Below, piece after piece: positions 46,243 through 56,162 of a stretch of 64,000 nucleotides of DNA. The notes beneath the pieces are model-generated. The model had not been told where the DNA came from, made no database searches, and worked only from the letters and a program-made list of their open reading frames with translations. The DNA is taken from positions 12,697,459 to 12,761,458 of the forward strand of contig OY987233.1 in assembly GCA_963920705.1 (NCBI GenBank). Reading direction: 5' to 3'. This DNA is from Odiellus spinosus (lineage: Eukaryota > Arthropoda > Arachnida > Opiliones > Phalangiidae). Position numbers and translations under genes: made by a program. Positions within the stretch are counted from its first letter, which is position 1, and each line of letters starts with the position of its first letter.

Positions 46243-47226
46243 TTAAAGGGAGGGTGAAGAGGAAAATCAAGTTTTTTTTTATTCTTCTACTAATTATTAG
46301 AGCTCTGAGTCGGATATAAATCATCTTCTGTTATTCGTAAGCATATATTTTCAGATATTTTATTTTCGGATGAATTGTAACTAAAAGATGAAATTTGTAT
46401 ATTCGTATAATTGTTAAACTTATAAGGTTTACCCGAAGATAAGCGTTTGGCGCTTTATCTATGAACAAATTACTCGTATTCAAACGTATAACAATGAATA
46501 CGAAAATTCAAGTTTCCAGAATTAGTCTAAAATATTTCAAATTGACTTTTAATTTGAAGGATATAAATAAAACAACGAAACTAGTATTTTAAATCATCAT
46601 TATTTTTCACGAAAATAAATTTGAATTTTTTTATCCGAACGTATAACACGGTTAATATTCAAAGATAAGGCCATGTTTGGATAAAAACGGATATGGATTG
46701 TTTACTTTATGTTCGAATAAGTTAACTCGAATGAAAAATAGCCTGTTTTTAATCAAACAGATAATATACATCAGAATTTAGATTTTATTCAATTAATAAA
46801 AATTATAAGAATTCCGAGTTCTATTAATTATAAGAGCTATCCGCGTAGTTAATCATACAGGAAATATATCCAAATGATTTTAAGAATCAAAATAGATTCA
46901 GATTTCAATGTTCTTTTAAATTGAACCCCTACAACAAATCGCGTAACGCCCTGCCTTCCAGAAAAGAAAATACTCGTGGCACGCGCTATGTCGAGCGCGA
47001 TTATTGCGCAAGATGTGATAAACGTGGCGCGCGTCACGAGTTTTTATTCGCTGGAAGGCAGGGCGTTGCACGATTGGTTGGAGGGAGAGATCAGTGAAAT
47101 CTGGATCTATTTTGATTTTTAAATTCATTGTGATTAATTTCCCTAATGATTAACTAACTACTCGGATAAGACTTATAATTAGAAGAGATAAAAATTACTT
47201 GGTTTTCCACTTAACCCTCCCTTTAA
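46243..47226. mobile_element. family E TTAA-flanked fold-back MITE with nested hAT element
   Basis: TTAA lies at 46243-46246 and 47223-47226. The ends AGGGAGGGTGAAGAGG and AACCCTCCCT are inverted repeats. The core has AATCGCGTAACGCCCTGCC / GGCAGGGCGTTGCACGATT around GCGCGC words, as in the copy at 16485. Without the insertion it would be about 450 bp. The - strand frames at 46849-47128 are parts of this fold-back. Confidence 0.92.
46298..46823. mobile_element. hAT-type MITE related to family D, nested in family E
   Basis: It starts TAGAGCTCTGAGTCGG and ends AATTCCGAGTTCTA. The flanks CTAATTAT (46290-46297) and TTAATTAT (46824-46831) match at 7 of 8. The interior is diverged from the other D copies, so it is a subfamily. 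It clearly postdates the family E host. Confidence 0.92.
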
Positions 47227-47549
47227 ACGCCCCACCCCCTTTGCGTCTATAGGTATCGCGTAAGAGCGCGCGCTCGCTCGCGTTCCATCACGCGACTAGC
47301 AGCGTGCTATTGCGTATATCGTCGGCTCGCGATACACTCCATTAGGTGGCACGCGCTACAAACCCCCAATAATCTCTTTCTCAGCGCGCGCTCTCTCTTT
47401 GTCTAGATTCAATTTGAGTTTGCAACGCGCCCAAAGCTTTTCTGTCTTCTTTCTTTATCCGCGTTGAAACGAGTGATAAGAGAGGGTCTATAGTTTTTAG
47501 TGATACTGAAAATTGAACTCGAATATTGGTATATATACGCAGCGTATGT

Positions 47550-47583
<34 letters not shown>

Positions 47584-48813
47584 CCAAAACATACGGTTGG
47601 TTCTCTCAACTATGATTTACGGTATTCTGAACATTAAACAATCGAGTTTATATACACGCGTCTCCCTCCCTTCCTCCCCTCTGGTTTCCGCGTGGGGTTA
47701 AGACGTAAAGACGCGTTTCGTTTCAGTTTTGCCAGACATACCGTAGGTCTAGTTACCAAATGTATCGGCGATAAAGCTCTGACAATATGAAACCAAAAAT
47801 ATTATTTTTGGAAAATTATTAAAATTTTCGACGTCGAAAACTTAGTGTTGATTTTAAGCAGAAGACAAAAGATTCATCGCCACCTATGCGTTTCGGTCGC
47901 GAATATCCAGTTTTAAAGCTAATAGTAGAAGATTTTATAAGATTTTTCGTTGTTCGAGAAGCCTTAAACATAAATATCCGTGGAATTTCTTGAAATTAAC
48001 TTTCGGAAGAGTTTCTACTGCACTGACGAAAAAATGAGAAATCCTGGTCATATGACTTAGAGGCGTTCGCTAAAAAAAAACGGGCTTATCTTAAATATTA
48101 AAATTCCAATCCATGGTACGTCTTAAAAGTTAAATTCTTAAAAATGAGATCAGATACTTCATGGAGTAAGATAAAAATGGTTTATTAAAAAAAAAGGGCT
48201 TGTACGTCATCGTGTCATCATTTCGTATAAATGCGGTTACGAAGTCGCGTCACCCGCGATAATTTCTCCGTAACGTAAGGGTTAAATTACTTTGAACGTC
48301 TCGGATAGTATTTCATGGCTGAGATTGAATTCTCGCCGCGCGCACGATTCGATAGGTCTATACCTTAATTTATAGAATGGTTCGAACGCGTGGAACAGAC
48401 ACGTCAAGCTGTATACCCCTGATTTGCAGTCATAAATGACCCGCGAAGCTTAAATGCCAGTTTGAGTTATTGGTCAATTCCGGTCAAAATCGGATTTCGG
48501 CGCGCCTATCTCCTCCTCCACCTCCTCTCTTGATTCCCTTCGATATAGTCCATTTCAACTTGATTTTGCACGACAACGTATAAAGCATTTTAAGTTTAAA
48601 CCAATCTCGAGAGTCGAATTGACGTTGAACTCTTCTTCTATAGGTTCGTAATATTTTTCGGATCAGCGTCTTCCAAAGGCGATTTATTTTAAAATAGCTA
48701 TACTTCTCGACAAATTATTAGGATAAAGAGGTCAATTCTTTCTGTAAAATGTCGTAAGAAATCTGATAGTTTTTGGGAAATTTTATGTATTGCCTAGAGG
48801 TCGTGGTTTGGAC
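47227..48813. other. no gene recognised; T33 tract
   Basis: A run of 33 T lies at 47551-47583 and creates Lys- or Phe-rich frames on both strands that are not genes. The rest is unique sequence without coding signal. Confidence 0.5.
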
Positions 48814-48906
48814 TAGAGCTCGGAATTCTTATAATTTTTAATTGAATAAAAATGTCAATCAGATATATCCGTTCGCAAAAAAATATCCATTTCTTATTCG
48901 ATCTCT
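48814..48906 (+). mobile_element. family D fragment, left end
   Basis: TAGAGCTCGGAATTCTTATAA, then AATTGAATAAAAATGTCAATC and CATTTCTTATTCG, follow the first 90 bp of family D with small deletions, then stop. Confidence 0.8.
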
Positions 48907-49472
48907 AAAAATTAGTATTAATATGGATTAATTATATATTAATCGTCGCTTATTCTTCTTAGAATTAAGACTAATGTTAAAGTTTGATTTTTATATTAAT
49001 ATTTGATTTTAATATTAAATATTTAATTAAACATAGAGCTTCGGTTTAATATTACGTGGAATTTAATCCGTGGCGCGCGCTTTAGGACTATATACATCTC
49101 GAGACATTCGTGGCGCGCGAGCTTTACTCAATTGGTTCTAATCACGCGACGTCACCCCTTTCTATATCCTCCCACCCCTATACGGGTCATATAGCTAATT
49201 CCCTCGAAACGTCTTGGTTGGAAATATCTAGGGCTTCCTCGATTTCTGCCCCTCGCGCGTTATCGGGTTATGGACTTTTAGGCAATTCCAAGATAATCGT
49301 GGCGGGAAATGATTAATTTCCCTATTTCGAACAGCTATATTGTAGATATAGATCAATTATGAACGCGCCTTAATATTTTATTACAGAGAGATTCTCGTAT
49401 TTAATCGCGCTTAACCCATTCGATGGATAATGACGTTAAATTGATTATGAACGCGCTCGCTTAAAATTATGG
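48907..49472. other. no gene recognised
   Basis: A 68-codon frame starting at ATG 49110 has no domain. GCGCGC words are frequent at 49070-49110. Confidence 0.4.
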
Positions 49473-50230
49473 TTAAAGGTAGAATGCAATCTAATATATC
49501 CGCGTTCATACTAGGCTTTGGAATCGATTTAAACCATTTAAAAACGTTTCACTATAAGAAATCGTCTTGAATCGATTCGATTTTTCGAAACTGCTTCGGG
49601 AACCTGTTTCGTATCGATTCGGTTTCAAGAACTACTGAAGTTACGATAAATCCATTTTTAAAGATAATGCGTGAACACGTGACGCTTAAAACGATTCCCG
49701 GTGATTTGAATATCGGTTTGATTTTGCCGTTTCAAATCGATTAAGAAATGCTAGTTTGACCGTAGCTTAAGTGATTTTTTTGTATAGATTCATTATCGTT
49801 TAAATAGGTTGAATCCACCAATAAAAAAAATTACAAACAAATATTAAACTAGAAATAAATTTAAAACTAACCCGGAAAATAGGCTTAGCGACATTCATGT
49901 TGATCCTGAATTGCCTCCGTGTAAGGTCTAGCGGCCAATGAGCATAGGCTCGTCGTACACGTTAGATCTCCAAGAGATTTAAAATCGCATTCGATTAGTC
50001 GCTAGTCCATACAGGCGAGGAAATCAGGATCTCCATGAATCCCGCTAAGCCTATTTTCCGGGTAAGTTTTAAATTTATTTCTAGTTTAATATTTGTTCGT
50101 AAATTTTTTCACTAGTGGATTAGGCCTATTTAAACAATAAGGGCAATTCAATAAGGGTTGAATTGCATTCTCCCTTTAAGTGATAATGAATCGATAAAAA
50201 ATCACTTATTAGGCTGCATTCTCCCTTTAA
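49473..50230. mobile_element. family A fold-back MITE with nested family B and a doubled right end
   Basis: The left TTAA (49473-49476) and AGGTAGAATGCAATCTAAT are separated from the rest of the left arm (AAGTGATTTTTTTG) by a family B copy. The fold-back core (GGTCTAGCGGCCAATG / GTCGCTAGTCC) is present. At the right there are two successive ends, CATTCTCCCTTTAA at 50165-50178 and at 50217-50230, with a short A-like stretch between them. Confidence 0.9.
49499..49767 (+). mobile_element. family B copy nested in family A
   Basis: It runs from CGCGTTCATACTAGGC to CTAGTTTGACCGTAGCT with the usual B landmarks. It splits the left arm of the family A copy, so it inserted later. Confidence 0.88.
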
Positions 50231-50635
50231 GACATATTTTTTCTTATATCAAATGAATGAGGTATATAAGACTCATGCGGAATCTCCGAGAATGTAAAAA
50301 TATTTTCCTTCTAGTCAAATTAGGAAGAAATCTATAGGGGTGTTTTTGAATGCACGGGGATTCTCCCCCGAGCCTTCTCTAGATTATTATATTTAAAAAT
50401 CAAATTCTGAGTTTACGTAAGCTATTTAACTATAATATTGAGTTTGATTTCCCCTCCCGGCGCTGAAATGCCAAAAATCCCGTCGCGCTAACGAAACGAA
50501 TGAAACGATAGTCGATATAGAAAACACTGCTCGAATTTGACGTCTTTTATAGGACAGGGTGACTAGCTCTCCTTATACTAATATATAAGCTACGTTCGCA
50601 CTAGTTAGGGTATAGACTCCAATTGATTTTAATCA
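50231..50635. other. no gene recognised
   Basis: Unique sequence. CTACGTTCGCACTAG near 50591 resembles a B2 end without its partner. Confidence 0.4.
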
Positions 50636-51010
50636 ATGGAAAAGTCATTGAATTTGGAAATTTCCCTAAAAGATCATTGAAAAGTCAGGGAATTTGGAAA
50701 TTGGCCCTTAAGGTCAGGGAAAAGTCAGGGAATTTGGAAATTGGCCCAAAAGGTCAGGGAAAAGTCAGGGAATATGGAAATTGGCCCAAAAGGTCAGGGA
50801 AAAGTCAGGGAATTTGTAAATTAGCACCAAAAGTAAGGGAATTTTGAAATGTGCCCAAAAGGCCAGGGAAACATCAGGGAATTTGGAAATGGACCTTAAA
50901 GGTCAGGGAAACGTAAGGGAATTTGGAAATTGGCCTAAAAGGTCAAGGAGAAGTCAGGGAATTTGGGTATTGGTCCTAAAGGTCAGGGAATTTGAAAATG
51001 AGCCCAAATG
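50636..51010 (+). repeat. 40-bp minisatellite of the family G type, about 9 copies
   Basis: The words GGTCAGGGAAAAGTCAGGGA and ATTTGGAAATTGGCCCAAAA alternate with point changes and a few shortened units. The following sequence (GAACTGTTTGATTGGTTGAC) matches that after the shorter array in the hAT element at 32703, so this is an expanded relative. The CAGGG ends are not recognisable here. The Gly/Lys-rich frames (50623-51047) are repeat translations. Confidence 0.9.
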
Positions 51011-51279
51011 GTCAAAGAAATTAAATGTTTTTGGAACGTGTCAATGAACTGTTTGATTGGTTGACCAAATAATTGTAACTTAATTATTATAACCAGTAAA
51101 TATCTGCTAAAAAAATGGAAACAGTTTGGATAAATAATTCAGATATAACATCAGTTAAAAATAGATATTGAATAGACAAATGGTTACATAAACAGTTTTA
51201 TCAGTTAACTTATTTGGACAATATCTGATACGCGGAACAGATAACAGTTTACTCTATACAGATAAAATTTAAGAGCACT

Positions 51280-51424
51280 TGGTTTCTTGTTCCCGAAGCA
51301 GAGGCGCGAGAAATAGATTCAAATCGATTCGAAGAAAAAGGTTTCCCGTTCACACGACTGCGGCGAAACAATTTAATAGTGTTTTTGAATGACGACTTCA
51401 TACTCTTCTAGTATGAACGCGACT
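51280..51424 (-). mobile_element. family B fragment
   Basis: The reverse complement carries GTTCATACTAGAAGAG, GTGTGAACGGGAAACC and CTGCTTCGGGAAC, matching the first half of family B. Confidence 0.75.
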
Positions 51425-52108
51425 TACGTTGTACGTAGCGTCTTTTAGCTGATAGTTAAGGCCAAAAGGGAGTGAATGCTTTATTTAACCCGAAATAGGA
51501 AGAGAAGGGAATGATGGCTAGGAGAAGGACCTTGTATATCTCGGCGCATATACGAGGGGCAGCTGCTTTATTTTATTCGCTGAGAGGCGCGCCGCTCGAT
51601 GAGAGAAAACTTAGTTTATACCCAACGGCGCAGCGTGGTCCCAAATAACAACGACAAATTCAATATTATAGGCTACATTTGAAAATGTTGTTTACTCGTA
51701 ACGCTTGCTAGAGGCTAAGGAAATATACAAAGTCATTTCACAGAACGCGCTACAAATTTAAGATAGTTAAAATAATAAGGTATACCTATATGTCATTTTT
51801 CAATTCCGATATATGACGTAGAACTTCTATTTTTGGAACGTAATTAACGATCATTTTTATACGAAAGGTAGTTGACTTAATCTGAATTAAGTACTTGTAC
51901 GAAAAAGAACGCGCGAAAGCGACCTTAACACTAATTTCAGAACGCCCGAGAATCAATCAACTCTAGGCTTTATTTATCTAAATCACGAGATCTTAGTGAT
52001 GACGTATAATTACGGAGAATGTTTATTGTAAAAATTTCAGTTCTACAGTTTTATAAGGGCTGTAAGAATAACATTAAAACTCAAATTAAAATCGAGCTTT
52101 CCCTTAGA
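51425..52108. other. no gene recognised
   Basis: Unique sequence. No coding signal is seen. Confidence 0.45.
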
Positions 52109-52272
52109 CGCGGATGCTCGCAGGATGAAACACTTTTACAGGGGCCATAGAAATAACATAAAAACTCCGAACGGAAATGAAACTTTCCCTGAATGAATGA
52201 ATGTTTTATTAACCTTCTAACGCGGATGCTCGCAAGATGAAACACTTCTACAGGGGCCTTAGAAATAACATT
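52109..52272. repeat. direct duplication, two copies of about 52 bp, 112 bp apart
   Basis: The segments 52109-52161 and 52221-52272 share CGCGGATGCTCGCA, GATGAAACACTT and ACAGGGGCC with few differences. CTTTCCCT also recurs before each. The - strand frame at 52081-52284 runs through both copies and repeats the word EVFHLASIR-like, so it is not counted as a gene. Confidence 0.85.
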
Positions 52273-53070
52273 ATTCCAACGCACCCATTCATAAAAATAA
52301 GCTTTTAATTAGTATTATTCCAATACTTTAAGTCCAATTAATAAATGACTGTTTTGCAGTTATGGGTATTGATATAGTCTTAACAGACATCCTAGTATTC
52401 CTATTATTCCTATATTTTTCAAACACGTCCTTGGCTTATATTATCCCGTATTTCCTTGAAATATGATTACCGAAATCTCAAAATTAAAGGTGTTATTAAA
52501 GGTGAAATTATCGTTGAAATGGTAAAATCTTAATCGTTGGCTCGCTCGCGTCTAGATTAAAATATCTTAACCAATCTGCGCGTAAAATTGTGGCCTTATA
52601 AAGAAACGGGGTTGTAGTTTCGGGAGGAAAATATTTTTGCCTCGGGGTTGCAACGCGTTGGCGGAAACGACGCGCTTGGCAGCTCGACCCGAAAACTGGA
52701 TTTACGGATGAAATTAGACTCGCGGACGAACCGCGAATGCCGCCGAAGCTACGTTGTCGAATGAAAACATCTTTTTATTTTCCCATTTAAAACCCTTCTC
52801 AAATCTTTACTCGAAAAATATTTTTATTTCAATTTGAATTCGCAATATAGCCTAAGTGGACCTTTCTGTATTCGAAGTATAGCGTCTAGATTATGTAAAG
52901 CTAGTCGTATTAGATTAACGTGGCAATTTGATAATGGGATGAACCCGAGTTTAAAAGTTAAAAAGTGGCTTCCGAGAAAGTAATCTGAGTTAGTAGAGAC
53001 TGTCCACTATTTTAAATTTTCGTTCTAGCTCTAATCAGTTTAACGAAGCGACGATTTCAGTTTTCATTTC
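52273..53070. other. no gene recognised
   Basis: AT-rich sequence with a GC-rich patch at 52640-52760 that carries no long frame. Confidence 0.45.
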
Positions 53071-53621
53071 TTAAAGGGAGAACGCAACCTAATAACAAGA
53101 TATTTTTTTATTGATTCCATATCGTTTAAATAGGCCTAGTAAACAAATATTAAAACTAGAAATAAATTTAAAAACTTACCGGAAAATAGGCTTAGTTTGA
53201 TTGATGGAGATCCTGAATTTCTTCGCATTGATGGTCAGACTTCCAATAACATTCGATTGGTCGCTGTCCCATCAATGCGAAGAAATTCAGGATCTCCATG
53301 AATCGAGCTAAGCCTATTTTTAAGATTTAAATTTAAAACTTAATCCTAAAATAGGCTTAGCTGGATATATGGCGATCCTGAATTTCTTCGCATTAGAGGG
53401 TCAGCGACCAATGAGCAAAGTCCCGTCGTTAAGGCGAGATCTTAAGGTGAAACTTCCAATATCATGCGAAGAAATTCAGGATCTCCATGAATCAAGCCAA
53501 GCCAATTTTCCTGGTAAGATTTAAATTTATTTCTAGTTAATATTTGTTTGTAAATTAGGCATATTTAAACGATAAGGAATCGATAAAAAACACTTGTTAT
53601 TAGGTTGCATTCTCCCTTTAA
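53071..53621. mobile_element. family A TTAA-flanked fold-back MITE with doubled core
   Basis: TTAA lies at 53071-53074 and 53618-53621, with AGGGAGAACGCAACCTAAT at the left and AGGTTGCATTCTCCCT at the right. Two consecutive fold-back cores are present (about 53180-53325 and about 53340-53510), each with CTGAATTTCTTCGCATT and its inverse. The second has the GGGTCAGCGACCAAT variant. Confidence 0.9.
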
Positions 53622-54424
53622 CGATATACGAGGCTAGAGATATTTCTCGCGCTATGAAAGTTCCGACTGATTCATAAAAATGGCGCGAGGGGCAGCGCGA
53701 GTTTCTCACTATCAATCAGTCGGAGTTTGCAACGCGCGCCAAGTTCTTATTCCATTTACACATCCCTAGTTTATTTTATATCTCAATAGCTTCGTAGCGT
53801 TCTGTAAACTTGTACTGATCAACCGACTACGAAACTATTATACTTTAAAACTTGTAATAGAGTAACGTTAGGGGAATGGAGTAATGGAATGTTTTTCTCC
53901 TTGGTCGTAGTTAATTCGTTTATTCGCTACTTCTAGGTGGATGGAACGTTATATAGTTTATATCAAAACGTAAAGCGTTTACCCCTTTCCCCCCTGGGCT
54001 GTAGTTTTGAACTTTTCCCGCTTTTGGCGAATAAAACTTTGACTCGATCCGTGTCGCTCGCTCGCTCGTAGGGCTAGATGTAATTTAATTAAAAGAGATA
54101 TACGCCGACATATTTTCTCTCCTCATATCCGCCTTAACTTCGTGTTGACGGATTGAAAAATATTATAGTCGTGACAAAAATTAAAACTCTGACCGCACTT
54201 ATATTATTATTTTAATATTTTACGAGGCTAATTTCTAAAATAAATCTAAAAACTTGAAACCTATAGTCGTTTCAGACACTCGCCAAAATACAGGGCGGAA
54301 TTCCAATATTTCAGAATGAATTCTCTATGGATTTTGGTAATGAATTTTCATAGTGTCCGAACCATTGGAAACGCGCTTCCTCATTCCTTCATTTTTGCAA
54401 TGAATGGTGTTGACCCCTTTTAGA
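53622..54424. other. no gene recognised
   Basis: Unique sequence. No coding signal is seen. Confidence 0.45.
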
Positions 54425-54432
54425 GTGACATC

Positions 54433-55027
54433 CAGGGTCACCAAAATTAAAATAAAATTTTTTAATTGTTCATTCTGTTCCTATAACTTCTACCTTTTTC
54501 CTTTATTTTTCTAATTTTCAAGATTTCTTTCGTATTTGCGGGTATCCATCGAAGGTTTCTAATATATATGTATAGCTTAAAAACTACAAAAAATTTAATT
54601 AATATTTTTAAGATATGGAACTCAAAAGCTACAAAAACGAAGTCAAAAAGTTTTGGGAACTTTGGTTTGGTTTCATCTTCTTTACTGTGTTTAGTTTTAG
54701 AATGTGAATTAAGTCGGTTTTCACTCTTTAAAAAGCGTGAGTTTTAATGTAACTTCATATTTGTAGCCTATATTTTCCAATAACTTCAGTAATTCTCATA
54801 TACTTTCTTATAACTTCCGTAATTCTTCTATACTTTACCATGACTTCAGTAATTCTCCTATACTTTACTATAAGTTCAGTAATTCTCCTATAACCTCAGT
54901 AATTCTCCTATAAATTCCTGTAACTTCAGTAATTTTCCTATGTTTTCCAATATTTCTAAAAAATCTTATAATTTCATATAAATCGATTTTCCTATAAAAA
55001 TTTTAATCTTTTTTTGCGGTCACCCTG
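54433..55027. mobile_element. hAT-type MITE (CAGGGTCACC ends) with internal minisatellite
   Basis: The ends CAGGGTCACCAAAATTAAAAT and GCGGTCACCCTG are inverted repeats with a small internal gap. The flanks are GTGACATC (54425-54432) and, two bases beyond the right end, CTGACATC (55030-55037), a 7 of 8 match. It contains a minisatellite of about 28 bp at 54770-54955. There is no open frame. Confidence 0.85.
54770..54955. repeat. about 28-bp minisatellite inside a hAT element
   Basis: AACTTCAGTAATTCTCCTAT followed by ACTTTAC-like words is repeated about seven times with deletions. Confidence 0.9.
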
Positions 55028-55037
55028 CCCTGACATC

Positions 55038-55726
55038 ACTCGTGTTTGGGAAAATTACTTGTGTATATACGCTCTAAGCCTTCGATACAAAGTTTCCAAT
55101 TCTAATTAAAACATATATCGACTGATTTTTCCTTAAATAATTTGGTAGCCCTACCTATGTATATCGCAGGGCCATCGGTCGGTTGCTAAGGAAACCGCGT
55201 AAAAATCACGTTCCTCGAGACGAAATCGGCTGGCGGCTTTTAAAAAGATCACGAACGGTAACGAGCTATCCTTTTTTGGCGGGAAAGATCAAGCCGTACT
55301 ACCTTCTATAGATCTATCGATAGAGATAAGAGTCCCGCAGCCATATATACTCGCTTATATAGCTAAGCTACCATTATATAAAATAGTAGGTAAAGATCTT
55401 TGGCGTAATGGCGGCGGCGGCCAACGGGGAGAAAGGAAAGCCCGCACCCACGATTAAGATAGACTATAGAGAATAAAACAAGAGGAGATAGAGAGAGAGA
55501 AAAAACGCGTGCACCGCGAGAAAGAGAAAATGATCTAGAAATAAAAGAAGCCCACCCCCCACCCACCCAAAACGCGCTTTTATCCACGCGCGCTCTCAGA
55601 TAAGAGGGTTCACGAGGAGGAGGGGTGGATGGCGCGTGCACTCGCCTCAAAAACATTAAAGCGACGTTTACACGTAAAAGGCGCGCGCTTTTAAACACCC
55701 CGCATGTTTAGATCTTCATTTGGTAC
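55038..55726. other. no gene recognised
   Basis: Unique sequence with a purine-rich GAGAGAGA stretch near 55490. The 111-codon - strand frame at 55363-55698 follows this biased composition and has no domain. Confidence 0.4.
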
Positions 55727-56162
55727 AATCACGCTAGCAACTTCAAAACCTTTTTCAAATATACTTTTCAAGCGTTGAAGCCGCGTTCATACTATGCCTT
55801 GCAATCGATTTAAACCGTTTCAAAACGTTACGCTGCATGTAGTCGTGTGAACTGGAAACCGTCTTTTCTCGAATCAATTTGATTCGATTTCTCGAAAATG
55901 CTTAGTGAATCAGTTTCATACCGATTCGGTTTCAACAATAGATAGATGAAGCTACAATAAATCGATTTATAAAGATAATGCGCGAACATGTGACGCTTAA
56001 AACGATTCCTGAGGATTTGAATACCGGTTTGATTTCACCGTTTCAAACCGATTTAGAAATGCTAGTGTGACCGTAGCTATAGTTGCATTTTTTTGACGAA
56101 GGCTCTGTACAATTGACCCGTTTTTAACCTTTTCATAACAGTCTCTAGTGTGAACGCGACTA
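55727..56162 (+). mobile_element. family B2 element split by family B
   Basis: The left part has CACGCTAGCAACTTCAAAACC; the right part has TTGACCCGTTTTTAACC and CTCTAGTGTGAACGCGAC. Together they match the B2 copy at 24712. The family B copy at 55778-56078 lies between. Confidence 0.7.
55778..56078 (+). mobile_element. family B copy nested in B2
   Basis: It runs from AAGCCGCGTTCATACTATG to CTAGTGTGACCGTAGCT with all the B landmarks. Confidence 0.85.

Noticed and set aside
47381-47701. Lys- or Phe-rich frames around the T33 tract
   Set aside because: They exist only because of the homopolymer and shift frame with its length.
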